A stretch of 64,000 nucleotides of DNA from CAJBLF01 sp964504915 (GTDB lineage: Bacteria > Patescibacteriota > Gracilibacteria > Absconditabacterales > Absconditicoccaceae). Positions 44,208 through 55,542 of this stretch are shown one piece after another (the stretch's first letter is position 1; every line of letters begins with the position of its first letter). The notes below the pieces were generated by a model. That model was not told the origin of the DNA, did not search any database, and saw nothing but the letters and a program-made list of their open reading frames with translations. Where the stretch lies: the NCBI GenBank assembly GCA_964504915.1, contig CAZDFH010000007.1, positions 1 to 64,000 of the forward strand. Reading direction: 5' to 3'. A program made the position numbers and the translations under genes.

Positions 44208-47200
44208 CTATACGCTAACTGGTGTCTCTGGGGTGACTGGTGTGGTAGGTGCTACTTGCGAACTATTCAATACATCCATCGTTGCTGCTTTATTTTGTGC
44301 GATATATTCTGCACTATTTTCCTTCTTGAGTCCAAAATCTAGGTTGGAAATTTTCACTTGGTTGATAAATAATTTGGATTTATCTTTTTGACTCATATCG
44401 GGATCGTCGTTGATGCCTTTTAGCGTTTTGGATAGATTTCGTACCTTATCTCATCGTCTTTTTATCTTATTATATACTTTTTCTTTTGCCTGTTCCTTAT
44501 GCATATCTTTGGTTAATTTATCCTTTTCTCTTCCAAGTCTCTCGATTTTTTGTTTAATATGTTTTTTGTCTGCATCGTAGTCGTTTCGTGACTTATCACT
44601 CTCTGATTTGCCCTCTAGTTTTTTAGTAATTTCATCGATTCTTATTCTCCTCTTATTAATGTCGTTTTCCATATTTTTTATTCTTCTATTTATTGCCTGT
44701 ATTTCACTATCTAATATTGCCATTTTTGATGTATTGTCGATTACTCTGTCCTGCATCGCAGTTATTTTTTTCTGTTGCGTTTCCAAGTATTGAGTTATAG
44801 ATTCTTCATCAGTCCTTGATCCAAGATAATCCTTACAAAGTTTTCTCTTGTCTTCTAATACCTTCGTTTGTTTCTTCTCGAGATCTCATTTTTCTCTTGC
44901 TGTTAGCGCTGGTAGATAGCCAGGATCTAACTTTATCTCAATATCCTCTAATTCACTCTTGTAAATCAAAAATGCGTCTTTCTTTTCTTCTAGTGTATTT
45001 TGTTTTTCTGTCGCTTTTTTAATTTCTCCATATGGTCCATTTAACTTTTCTTTGTTTTCGCTGTCAAGTTTTCCTCGTTCGCCTTGTTTTATAGCCAATT
45101 TTTTTTGCTCATCTAGAATGAGTAGTTCTCTATCGTCTATTTCACTCTGCTTTGTGTCTCTTTCTCCACTTCGTTCACTATATGTTAGATCTCATTCATG
45201 CACGTTATTTTTCATTTTGTCTTCCACTCTGTTGAGTTCAACATTTTCGTCATCTATTTCTTTCTGCTTAGCCTCAATTTTTTGTTGAAATCATCGCTGT
45301 GTTTCGTCGACAGCTTCAGGATTATCAATAAGAAGTTTGCTCGCTTGTCGTTTTCATCCCATAATATCTACTTTGTCCTTCACTATTCTGTCGAAGTCTG
45401 TAGGGTTTCCGATTGTTCCTATGGCAAATTGTTGAATGACGAGCAAGAGATCATTGATATCTCACTTTTCTGCAGTTCGTGTATCTAATGTGGTTACTAA
45501 ATTATCGCGATTTCTCGTCGCTTCTTCATGTGCTGGCGTTCCAGCTGTGGTTTCGGTTATTTTATCTTCAGCTTCTTCCCATTTTTTTTGGAAAGTTTCC
45601 ATGAAGTTATTGAATTGACCTTGTATATCATCGTGCTTTTTGCCCAATACATCTTTTTTTACATTTTTTTCTCCTATGTCATTTTCAGGGTATCTGTCCT
45701 TATGGTCTTCCGTGATGCCTGTTCTACCGTCTTTATTGAATAAGAATGGGCCTCTTTCTGTAAGATTTAGCATATCTCTGAGCTCTGAAGATTGCATAAG
45801 ATCGAACATAGCGTGATCTTCTTTGGCTGCTGCATAAAGCGCTCCTAGGACTCATCTTTCTTCTGCCGTGGTGAGAGAATTGTATATCCGCTTAGAAGGT
45901 TTGGAGATGCCTTGGGCTATGAGATTACTTGCTCCTTTGACGGCGTATCTGATACCATCAGTCAGATGAGTAACCTCTTCTCCTGTTGCACCTTTTACGA
46001 TCCCTATGGCCCTGTTGTATGCGTCTTCAGTAACTGTTTCTACTTTATTCATTCCTGCAGTTCCATTCTTGTACATGTAAGTGGCTCCTTGATTTCCTAG
46101 ATCGACTATTGGTTTAATGGTCGCTGTAAATGGATAGAGGAGATAGAATGGTGTCTTCCATGCTTTATATCATCCTTTTTTCATCATATCATTAAATCTG
46201 CCTGAGGCAGTTCCTACTGCCCATGTCAATCCTCTTGTTGATTGTGACCCTACTTTGTTGGCGATCTTAACTGCCCCAGAACCAATTTTAAGTGTCTGTT
46301 TTACGATATTTTCTGTGGTTCTTAATGCTCTCGTAGTCATGGGAGTGATAGATTTATCAAGTTCATCTCTGCCACGTTTGACAAAGGAAAGTTTACTTAG
46401 GATTTTACTGAACCAACGATCATGTTTTTTAGATTTATCCATGTTCTGATAAAATATTTCATTTTTGGTTGTGTTCTGTGCCATGATGATCATAGCAAAC
46501 ACAGATGCATCATCTGCACTATGCCGTTTTCTCCTAAAGAATCTCATGAGACCTCTATTTTTGGCTTTGAGGGCGTTTTCTACGAATTGTTCCAATATAC
46601 GCATACCAGATCATCTTCTTTGTATCTTCTTACCTCTGAGGGCAGGGACTCTACGTCTCATGATAGCTGATAATACCTTTTCCATCTTGTGATAATGCAG
46701 TTTACTGAAATCATTATCTGTTTTTTTGTAATTATCTTGTTCCCTAGCGAAAAATATATTGGGGAAGTGTTCAAATAAATTATTAGCTTCTTCAAATTGC
46801 GCATTAGTTAAATCTCCACTTTCACCCATTTCATCTGCGATTCTGAAGATGTTATTTTTTACTTCTCCTCTGTGATGTGCTACGTCCCTGTCAAAATCCC
46901 TTCTTTTAGCTCCGAAAACAATATCTTTCTGATGATCGAGTAAGCGTTTAGCTTCTGTAGTTACCTTAAACATACTTGACGAAAAGAAATATTCGCTCGC
47001 CTGTGCTTCACTGATCCCTGCACTATATAGTGCTTCGTTGAACTTGGGATGCTGAGAAATATCTTGCCGTAATCTATCTATGCTTGCCTGTTCTTCATTT
47101 TTGCCGAAATTTTCTATCTGGTTGTATTTTTTGAGGGTCTCGTTGACTACGGTTTTCATATCTAAGGTGACTAGTACTTTATCAAGTTTTGCCTGTTGTT

Positions 47201-48008
47201 CTGGTCTAATCGCAGAATGATATCATTTCACTACTAATCCATGAAGGGCATTCACTACTTTAGTCATATGCTTAAAGTAGAGATCTAGATCTTCTAGTGG
47301 TTTTAGTTTTTCTCTAAATTTTTTGAAATCTGTTTCGAGTTTGGCATCATCTAAGTGGAGCCCATTTGCACTTAGCTGTAATATGACATCTGAAATTTTT
47401 AAAATTCTCTGTGCGGTAGTTTCATTCGTAAAGTGTGTAGAGTCTGCCAGATCATCCAATCGATTTACTTTGCACAGTGTTTGTAACCTTGTGCCAAGTG
47501 CATTGAGTTCAATGTGTTCTGCATCGGTCATCTCTATCTCGGCTCTGCTTGATGCTGCCATTAGCAAGATCATGTCTTCGGAGAAATGACTATTGTTGAG
47601 TAGTTTCTTCTCTATGCCTTTGATAATGTCATTTAAGATGTTCTGCATATCTTCGTCCCTTATGTCTGTCGCATCATCTAGACCTGTAAGTTCATTCGCT
47701 GCATTTTTTGGTCCTTGGGCAGCATGGATAAGTGAGGCGATATATGTAATTTTTGCTTTAAGTCCACGACATCTTTTTAACTCTTCCCATTCATAATTTA
47801 TTGCTAATCTATCTTCTACATCACCGACCTTGAGAAATAGATAATTATGTAGAGCTTGGTCTACCTCTTTCCTTATGTTTCATGCTTTGGGTCACTCTAG
47901 GACAGATGCTAGTCTAGTGGCAGTGACATTAAGTACGTTTTCCATCTCTAATGTCTGTCTGGCATTGACTTGACCTAGTTCAATCTGTTTTTTTGGTGTC
48001 TTGGCCAT
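44208..48008 (-). CDS. 1266-aa helical/coiled-coil protein, unknown function
   Basis: One frame with TGA=Gly. The N-terminal 500 residues are helical (for example QVNARQTLEMENVLNVTATR). The middle (about 500-730) is basic with short hydrophobic stretches (TWAVGTASGRFNDMMKKGG, YKAWKTPFYLLYPFTATI). The last 450 residues form long charged coiled coils (EIQAINRRIKNMENDINKRR, HIKQKIERLGREKDK). The tail is Pro/Val/Thr-rich. No catalytic motif is recognised. A structural or tape-measure-like role is possible but speculative. It is the fourth gene of the cluster. Confidence 0.75.
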
Positions 48009-48041
48009 TATGTATATATAAGGTATAAAATAATTGTCCTA

Positions 48042-48815
48042 TTATGCTGCTTTGTCTACTTTCTTGCCGTATCGAAGGTTTTTGAGGTTTCGTGAGCTTT
48101 GCCATTTTTTGAGTTCCTTTTTGCTGGTAAATCGGCTGGAAAGGAAGTTTACTGGCTCTAAATATGCCTTATATCCTATCCTTCCTAATCTCCATGTTGT
48201 CTGAAATGGTCGCTTCACTACATTCCCTACTCATTTTCGGAATCATTTTTTGGATGTCTTCACCTTTGTACTATTGTCCATTGGTATGATTTTGGTTTCG
48301 TTTTCGCTTGGTTCTGGTCTTGGTGATTGAGGAGTTGAGGTCTGTGCTTGCAAAGCAGCTTTCATATCTTCTATACTTGGGGCTGGTTGCGGTTGGATTT
48401 CTACTTTGTCTGGTTGCTTGTTTACATGTGCTTCTAGTCGTGATCATAAATTTGGGTTTTTCCCATCGTCTGTAGGTTTCCCGTCTGGGCCTTTTTTACC
48501 ATTCTTGATAATGTTTAATGCGTCTTCGTATGTATTTACGTCTTTAAACATGTCTAATGCCTTTAACTTGGTTAATACTCCCTCTGATGTCGGATGTTCT
48601 CCTTCGAATCTCCCTGCGAACTCTTTGTTCATTTCCGCTGTTTTCTTGTACATATCTACCATCTCTTCTCTGGTTTTTTCTGTCTGTTTAGCAACACCTG
48701 GAGTCTGATTTTTTGTGGACTCTTGTGGCTTTTCGACAGTGTTGGGAGTTGTCGTCGTTTCCTCCGGCTTCTTCTCCTCTTCTGTTGGTTGTGGTGCTGG
48801 TGTATTAGCTGCCAT
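48042..48815 (-). CDS. 257-aa Pro/Thr/Glu-rich protein with basic C-terminus
   Basis: The N-terminus is low-complexity and Pro/Glu/Thr-rich (APQPTEEEKKPEETTTTP). A helical segment, EEMVDMYKKTAEMNKEFAGR, follows, then a second disordered stretch. The C-terminal 60 residues are strongly basic and aromatic (KKWFRKGVGNVVKRPFQTTW). The basic tail resembles part of the middle region of the 1266-aa neighbour in style only. Family unknown. It is in the cluster, 33 bp before the 1266-aa gene. Confidence 0.7.
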
Positions 48816-48846
48816 CGGTGATTACGGGTAAATAAAACAAGTGGAT

Positions 48847-49128
48847 TTATTCGGATAAGTATTCTGCCAAAAAGTCTGTTGTCACTTCTTCGAGTATTGT
48901 CGCATATTTTGGTACCTTATGGAACAAATATCCATCCAGGTCTTCTGGTGAAGTGAGTTTTGCCTTTTCGAGTTCTTCTTCGTTCACAAATTCTTCTATT
49001 CTGTAGAAGAAAGATTCTTCGATTTCGGTTTCTATAATTGCTTTTTCTGTCTCATCTACTGTTTCTCCTGTAAGTTCTGCTACTTTCAGGAGTGCATATT
49101 CTTTGGCTTCATTTAGTGTCTTCAACAT
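48847..49128 (-). CDS. Small acidic helical protein, unknown function
   Basis: 93 aa, strongly acidic, all helical by eye (LNEAKEYALLKVAELTGETV, VNEEELEKAKLTSPEDLDGY). It has no TGA codon. Second gene of the five-gene cluster; spacings of 26 and 31 bp to its neighbours suggest one transcript. It could be an adaptor or chaperone for the larger proteins, but this is only inference. Confidence 0.7.
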   Translation of the reverse strand: MLKTLNEAKEYALLKVAELTGETVDETEKAIIETEIEESFFYRIEEFVNEEELEKAKLTSPEDLDGYLFHKVPKYATILEEVTTDFLAEYLSE

Positions 49129-49154
49129 GTGTGTATGGTAAATAAATAAAATAA

Positions 49155-49943
49155 TTAAGCTGTCTTGTTTATGTCTTCGTCATCTTTCCCATATGTACTT
49201 AATTTCACTTTCTCGATATGCGCGTCTTGTGCTTTCTTGATTTTTTCTTTAAGTAATGATCTAATCATGTTTTTGTGATCAGAATCACCCTGTACTGGTT
49301 CTAATTTTGCTTCCAAATTTGCTAGTTCTGCTTTGATATTGTTTGACTTTTTATTCCATCTCAATTTGATCCAATTTCTTTTGATCCCTTGTCCCGCTCA
49401 TCGATATTTGCTTCTTGTGATGGCCATAGCATATATCAACAAATTTTTGGGATAATTTTGGCCTCATTTTTCTTCGAAGCTATTTAGTTTTTTGGTAATA
49501 TTTACCAACCTTCTTCTCTTGAAAGAAAGTGATTCCATAAATCCAGGGACATCTAACAATGCACCTTCCAATTGTCATTGTAATCTTTTGATTTCGGCGT
49601 CTTTGCTGTCTTCGAGTCTGTTAACATGATCATTTATCGTGGAAGTGAATGTAGTTACCTCTTTGGTGAAAAATTCTTTTAATTCTTTTTCGGTTGGACG
49701 CTTGCTTTTTTCCTTGCTATTCATTCTTTTTTTGAGGTCTTCATGCTTTTTGTTGAAGTCTTCCATGAAATCGTCGCTCTTTGCAGGAGAGTTCCTTTTC
49801 TTTAGCTCTTCGGTTATTTTGAGTGCTTCGTCTCGATTTTTAGTCTTCTGAGCTAAGGTAAGCTTGGTAGCCAATTGTTCATTTGAACTGTTTTCAAATG
49901 GGTTGGCTACAACATTTTTGCTGTTACTGTTTTCATTAGTCAT
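49155..49943 (-). CDS. 262-aa coiled-coil protein, first gene of the cluster
   Basis: Asn/Ser-rich start, then charged helices (NEQLATKLTLAQKTKNRDEA, FNKKHEDLKKRMNSKEKSKR). A central GALLDVPGFMESLSFKRRRL segment is followed by another basic coiled coil. Four or more Gly are TGA. A promoter with perfect TTGACA lies upstream. Family unknown. Confidence 0.72.
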
Positions 49944-49979
49944 CTTGTATGTGTAAGATAATAAAATCTTCTTGATATA

Positions 49980-50007
49980 ATTGTAACCAGAAAAGCTTTT
50001 TTGTCAA
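49980..50007 (-). promoter_or_regulatory. Promoter of the five-gene cluster
   Basis: On the minus strand, TTGACA (50007-50002), a 16-bp spacer and TACAAT (49985-49980), 37 bp upstream of the first ATG. Confidence 0.7.
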
Positions 50008-50055
50008 ATTTCCTAGGACTTTTTTCTTGAAGGTGAATTTGATAAATCAAAAAAA

Positions 50056-50168
50056 ATGGGCCAAAATTGGTCCATATTGTCAAAAATTGCTATAAATGGC
50101 TTAGAATAGCCTAAAAATTGTAAAAAATGATGCAACATCGTGCAACATTGTGGAAAATTGTTTTTTTT
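50056..50168. other. Palindrome-rich spacer between uvrC and the cluster promoter
   Basis: GGCCAAAATTGGTCC (50059-50073), GGCTTAGAATAGCC (50098-50111) and a tandem TGCAACATCG-TGCAACATTG (50131-50150) follow one another in AT-rich DNA. They could be operator sites, a small RNA or a terminator after uvrC. No gene is seen in 49944-50184. Confidence 0.5.
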
Positions 50169-50184
50169 ACTGAAAAGCTAGTTC

Positions 50185-51888
50185 TTATTTAAATTCTTTA
50201 GACATCTGGTTTTTTCTATATGCATTAGCAAATCTGTGTGCTTCATCTCTTGCTTGGAGTAGAATCTTATCGGCTTCATCGTACACCATTTTTTCTTCGT
50301 GAATTGTCAGCGAATCGGTGAAGGCAAAAATTTTCTCTGTCACCAATCCTTTCGTGGATGTGGTTCAGATATTTATTTTTTTTCTCGCCTCACCTTTGCC
50401 TAGTGAAATAATATCTATTCCTTGTAATATTTCTTTGAGCTTTTTATCTTCTTTCATGATTTTTTTGATCACATTGAGCTGTCACTTTCCTCAGTCTATA
50501 ACTAGTAAATCTGGCAAATTCTCGCTTTTCATTCTACGCTCGATGAGCTCTTTCAATGCTTCATAGTCATCTCATTTTTCTGCTTTGATTTTATATTTGC
50601 GATAGCCGTGTGGGTATTTGATTCATCACAAGAGACAGGACAATCATCCGCTCACTCGTCAGCCAGAGAGATGTGAGATGTCGATACATTCTATTTTGTA
50701 AGGAAATTTTTTGAGCTGATATCTTTTCTGTAACGTGCTGAGAATGTCGTTCATGATATTGCTTTCGTCAAATGATGAATTGACAATGTATGACTGGAAA
50801 AGTGATTCAAAAAGTTCTTTTAGAGGATTTTTTTTAAATCCTCCACCACTTCGTGGTCCCCCTCCTTTAGCAAAGGAGGTAAACAGAAGACCATTTTTAT
50901 TTTCTTTTTCATACAAGGTGCCAAATTCTCTCTGGAGATCAAAAATAATTTCATCGGATTCTTTGTCACCTTGGTGCTCTTTGTGGCGAATAATGTCGAT
51001 AAGTTTGCCCTGATAGAAATAGAGGATAATGTAGAGCCACCACTTGCCGACTGGTTTTACGTGGATGATGTAGCCAGTCACGGATTCTGGCAAGACCACG
51101 GTTTGCTGCTCGGTCAAATTGTCTATTTCTAGGAAAATATCTCTGAGTCTGCCTGCTCGTTCAAAATTATTTTGCTGACTTGCTTCTTGTATGTGTTCTT
51201 TGATGACGTCTTTGATCGGTTTCGTATTTCCCTTGAAAAAGGAGGTGATGGTGTGGATAATTTTGGTGTATTCTTGTTTAGCTTCGTCACGGGACGCGGA
51301 CAAACCCTCCGACTCACCTTCGTTCGCCACCTCCCTTCACAGGGCGGTTTCAAGTGGTTTATTTTTGGCTAATGTGCACCATCCTTTGCAGATGCCGAAA
51401 TAGTAATCTGAGCATATTTTGCCTTGTCTAAACTGAGTCGTCTTACATCCTCTAAACTTGAGTACTTGTCTGAGGTATTGGAGAAATTTCTTGAGATTTT
51501 GCGTATTGTGTTTTGGTCAGATATAGGTCGCTTTATCGTGCTGTTTTTTTCTAGTGAGAATGATTTGTGGAAAGTCTTCGTTCGTAATCTTGATATACAC
51601 ATAACTGTTATCGGCCTTTAATAAATTGTTAAAGTAGGGCTGATTTTTCTTGATTAAATTATCTTCGAGATAGAGAGCTTCGCTTTCATTTTTGACGACG
51701 TGAAAATCGAGTCCACTCGCTTGAGTCAACATTTCCTGTTTCCGTAAAGAACCTGGAGAGAAATACTGCTGTATTCTTTTTTGGAGATTCTTTGCCTTTC
51801 CGATATAGAGAATCTGGCCTTTAGCATCTTTGAAGATGTAGACTCATGGATCAGTAGGAATATTCTGTATATTGAGTGAGAGTGGCAT
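50185..51888 (-). CDS. uvrC: Excinuclease ABC subunit C
   Basis: 567 aa. It makes the dual incisions of nucleotide excision repair with UvrAB. The N-terminal GIY-YIG nuclease has DPGVYIFKDAKG (first Gly by TGA) and ILYIGKAKNL. A UVR region follows around ERAGRLRDIF. The RNase H-like domain has ECIDISHLSGG and LLVIDGGKGQLN. The HhH tail seems short or absent: the protein ends about 20 residues after AHRFANAYR. Two Gly/Ser-rich peptides (about 180-199 and 337-349) coincide with repeat inserts. Confidence 0.94.
50841..50880. repeat. Palindromic insert 1 within uvrC
   Basis: CCACTTCGTGG-like and CCTCCTTTAGCAAAGGAGG hairpins lie side by side. They encode SFAKGGGPRSGGGFKK within the protein, a loop without counterpart in typical UvrC. 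Confidence 0.65.
51289..51350. repeat. GC-rich insert 2 within uvrC
   Basis: ACCCTCCGACTCACCTTCG and GCCACCTCCCTTCACAGGG make a GC-rich block in AT-rich DNA. It encodes an acidic, Ser/Gly-rich peptide (REVANEGESEGLSASRDEAK) before the UVR region, and the frame is kept. Confidence 0.6.
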
Positions 51889-52021
51889 AAAAATTAATGA
51901 GCTAACGAGTTAAAGGGTTAACGAGTTAACGAGTTGTTTGTACTGTTTTGATGAGAAAATGAAAGTGGATTGAGAAAGCAAAGGAAATCAGTAGACTAAA
52001 GGTCAACGTAAATAAAACATT

Positions 52022-52246
52022 ATGAGCAAAAAAATGCAATATGCTCTCGAAGGCTCCTTAGTGTGGAGTGGCTTCGGGATATTTTTAATTGGCTTCTGGG
52101 CTTATCGTTTCTTTCGCTGGTTTCTCTCAAAAGAGATCGGGAAGTGTGTGGCGATAGCTACTGCTATCTGCCTTTTTGACTCCATAATTTTTTTTGTGGT
52201 TGTCCGGGGAACACCAATCTTTTATACCTTCTGGCTGATTATGTAG
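52022..52246 (+). CDS. Small two-helix membrane protein, unknown function
   Basis: 74 aa with no TGA codon. Two hydrophobic stretches (about 10-32 and 41-62) flank a basic aromatic loop YRFFRWFLSKEIGK. It lies alone on the plus strand between minus-strand genes and is followed by a good terminator. I do not recognise the family. The gap 51889-52021 before it has GAGTTAACG-type micro-repeats. Confidence 0.7.
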   Translation: MSKKMQYALEGSLVWSGFGIFLIGFWAYRFFRWFLSKEIGKCVAIATAICLFDSIIFFVVVRGTPIFYTFWLIM

Positions 52247-52273
52247 TCATAGCGTATGGAAAACATTATCTTT

Positions 52274-52297
52274 GCGGTCGTTACTGGCCGCTTTTTT
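52274..52297 (+). terminator. Rho-independent terminator
   Basis: GCGGTC-gttact-GGCCGC followed by TTTTTT, after the 74-aa gene. Confidence 0.8.
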
Positions 52298-52361
52298 ATA
52301 TAACAAAAAACCCGGTCGAAACCAGATCTTTTGCTTATTTATATATGGTATATATAGATAC

Positions 52362-53465
52362 TTATTTCTTTTTTGGTTGTTTAACCAATTCATATACACC
52401 CTTTTCTACTCTCTTGAAAAGATCTTTGTATTTCTGGAGATTGAGCATAACGGTATTTGGAGAGACCATTTTTTCTTTCAACATTTCTCTACACAATTCT
52501 TTGACATTCATTGGTCTGTCGTTCTTCTCGAAGATCCTTACTAGGATTTCCTTGACCATACCTCCTTCATATCATCGTTCTTTCAATCCGTAGATACCAA
52601 GTCCGAGGTTAACAAAGATGTCGTTGTTCTTTACTAGTTCATTATGTACTGTGTTGATTTTTACATTTTTAGCAGGGAATCGTTCCATGATCTTGGAAGG
52701 TAATTCCTGATAATGAATAGGTTTGTTGATCCTTCTCATAGTGTAGAGAATCTTGAGTTTGATAGTCTTTGGATTGACGTCTGCGAATGTTGGCAAACCA
52801 ATCTTTCCATCAAAGACACTTATTTCTCTAATTGTTTCAAAGAAATTTACATAGAACAAATCGTTCTTGAGATAATGAACTTCTTTATAATCCTTGGCGA
52901 AATCTTCTTTGAGATGTCCGATGAATTCATATAAGTCTTGGCTCTTTGCTCTCTTTTCGAAGTAAGCAGCGATGGTCAATACCATCTTAGTCAATAGATC
53001 TTCATACAATGGTTCTACGTAGAATGCTTTGTTCAAATATTTATTTCTCTTGAGATAGGTTACATCAAAATCTGATACTAAGACTAATTTGATTTCTTGC
53101 TTAGTAAACTTGAAAATGTTTTTGTTGAATAATTTGGAGATCAAAATATCTTCACACAAGATACCTCCATGAGCATCAAGAATTTTCTTGGCTTCATGCA
53201 ATACTTCCATGTATGTCTCGTTGCCTACGATCAATCTTCTAAATCTCATCAAGGCCTGTGTTTCTATTTGTCTGATTCTTTCTCTAGTAAGAGAATATTC
53301 TTTCCCAATCCTTTGTAGAGGAATTTCTTTGCTACCGTCCAATCCAAATTTTTTCATCAATACTAATCTCTCCTTTGGTTTGCAGTAAATCAAAATGTCC
53401 TTGAGATTGGTCTTCTCAATATCTACTTTGAGCTTCTTGTCATCCATCTTTACGTTGAAATTCAT
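52362..53465 (-). CDS. Sigma-70 region 4-like regulator with HARE-HTH domains
   Basis: 367 aa. The N-terminus has a sigma region 4-like helix-turn-helix: KERLVLMKKFGLDGSKEIPL then EYSLTRERIRQIETQALMRF (about 30-75), close to the RERIRQIE motif of sigma factors. The rest holds winged-helix segments of HARE-HTH type, for example INKPIHYQELPSKIMERF (about 245) and NDRPMNVKELCREMLKEKMV near the C-terminus. No region 2 is present, so it is not a full sigma factor. It may act with RNA polymerase, like delta-type or sigma-like accessory factors. Confidence 0.83.
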
Positions 53466-53595
53466 GATGGTATTTTAAGCGAATAAAAATTAGGATTTGT
53501 TACCTCTAGGGTATAAGAATTAGCTCTTCAATGTCAAGAGTATTTTGTGGTAACAGAGAGTCCGTTTCGTCTTGACGTTTTGTCTTGAAAAGGGC

Positions 53596-54705
53596 TTATA
53601 CATTGAATTTGAAGATGATTACATCTCAGTCCTGGACAATATATTCTTTCCCCTCCAATCTTACTTTACCTTTTTCTTTTGCTTTGTTTCGTGATCATGC
53701 CGAGATAATGTCTTCGTAAGATACTATTTCTGCTTTGATAAATCATTTTTCAAAATCTGTATGAATTGCTCCTGCGGCTTGAGGAGCGCTAGATGCGATA
53801 GGTATCGTCCATGACCTCGTCTCATCTTCCCCTGTGGTGAAGTAATACATCAGTCCTACTTTTTCAAATCATAGCTTGATAAGATCGTTTAATGTCGGTA
53901 TATGAGCCACTTTATCGATACTTAGTAATTCTCTAATAAATTCATCTTTATCTGTATCACTCATGTCCATCATCTCTGATTCGAGTTTTGCACAGACAAT
54001 GGCGACCGGACTCTGGAGTTTTGTCATAAACTCGTTTGCTATCTCATGAGCAAAAGGAATATCGTCTTGTCCGATATTGATCGCGTAGACGATGGGTTTC
54101 GTCGTTAGGAAGTTGTACGATTTGATCAATTTTACGTCATCCTTACTCAGTTTGTCTTTTATGTTGTGTGCGATCTTTCCCTGGATCAACGCCTCTTGGA
54201 TCTCCATTAAAATTTCTACTAATCTGACTTCGTCTTTGGTCCCCTTGCCGACTTTGGTCTTCTTTGCGAGGTTGGGAAGATTTCTTTCGATGATTTCTAG
54301 ATCAGAGAAAATTAACTCTGTATTGATAATTTCCACATCTCTCATAGGATCTACAGCGCCCTCTACATGCACGACTTCGCTATCTTTAAAATATCTCAAT
54401 ACTTGCACAATTGCATCGACTTCTCTGATATGAGAAAGAAATTTATTCCCCAATCATTCACCCTTGCTTGCTCATTTTACTAGTCCTGCAATATCTACAA
54501 ATTCGATACTAGAATAAATTTTCTTCTTAGAATTGGACATCTCAGCTAGCTTATCAACTCTTGGATCTTTGACGTCAACAATACCTATATTTGGATTGAT
54601 GGTACAAAAGGGAAAATTTTCCGCAGGTGCGGCGTAGGATTTAGTCAATGCGTTGAAGAGGGTAGATTTGCCGATATTCGGCATTCAGACGATTCCTATC
54701 TTCAT
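53596..54705 (-). CDS. ychF: Ribosome-binding ATPase YchF
   Basis: 369 aa, the normal length. Obg-family P-loop protein: GIVGMPNIGKSTLFN (P-loop), NFPFCTINPNIGIV, FVDIAGLVKGASKGEGLGNKF-type switch with Gly as TGA, a coiled-coil insert, AINIGQDD where GTPases have NKxD, and a C-terminal TGS domain with WTIP-like and KGFIKAEIVSYEDI segments. It binds ribosomes and hydrolyses ATP. Confidence 0.95.
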
Positions 54706-54790
54706 TGTCTCTTAATTAATTGATTAAAAAATTACGGATTACGAATTTCAGATTCGTTCTTACCTTATGTATTTGTTCATGAATTGCAAT

Positions 54791-55396
54791 TTATACTGCT
54801 ATTGCGAAAATATGGATTCGTGCTTGCTTGCGTGTATCGCTTGGTACTATGGTACTTTTCTGGATATGAAAATTATTTTTTACCAACACTTCTTGTATTT
54901 CATCTGTTTGCCAGTAAGCAAAAAATCTATCTCGTTCATCAAATTCTTCCCCATCTCATTCTTTGAGTCACAGGAAAAGTAATCCTCATTTTTTTAATAT
55001 ACGATGAAATCATGCTAATGTTTGTTGTACTTCTTCTTTTGGTATATGCAGGAGTGATGCTCAGCATCGTAGCCCATCAAATGTGTAATCATCAAACTTT
55101 ATATCTCTCATATCCATGAGTTGTATATCTGCTTCTGGATAAGCTTCTTTGGCCATCGTCACAAACTCTGGGGTAAGGTCTATCCCTGTTACGCTCATTC
55201 ACCTTTTGCAAAATTCTCAGACATCTCTCCCATGTGCACATCAGATATCCAATACTTTTTTCCCTTTGATGTTGTTTACGAAATATATGAGGGCTGGCAA
55301 TTCTGAACCATGTTTTGAGCGCATTGATTTGTATGCTTCAGCAGAGTTGCGATATCCTTGTATGGTTGTTTTTACTGGATCTTTGGTGTCTCACAT
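54791..55396 (-). CDS. Class I SAM-dependent methyltransferase
   Basis: 201 aa. VLDIGCAHGRDV is motif I of Rossmann-fold methyltransferases. SVTGIDLTPEFV (acidic loop II), LMDMRDIKFDDYTFDGL and LHRIL-like segment GFHRILKKGGLLFLGLKEG follow in the usual order. The substrate cannot be told. Eight or more Gly are TGA. The gap to the next minus-strand gene is about 145 bp. Confidence 0.87.
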
Positions 55397-55542
55397 TTCT
55401 CTATGGTAATGATGTAAATTATTTTTCTAAAACGCACCGACTGTTCTCGAAAACAAAAATTACTTCACTTCGTTCGTACTTATTCTTTCTCAAATCGTCG
55501 GTACAGCTCTCGCATCTGAAAAAATTTATTTTATACATTTTT

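Noticed and set aside
44600..47800. Plus-strand reading frames rich in Ser, Phe and Leu
   Set aside because: They are antisense shadows of the 1266-aa coiled-coil gene and lack leaders or domains.
44208..48008. Phage tape-measure protein
   Set aside because: Length and coiled coils fit, but there are no neighbouring tail genes, so the name would be a guess.
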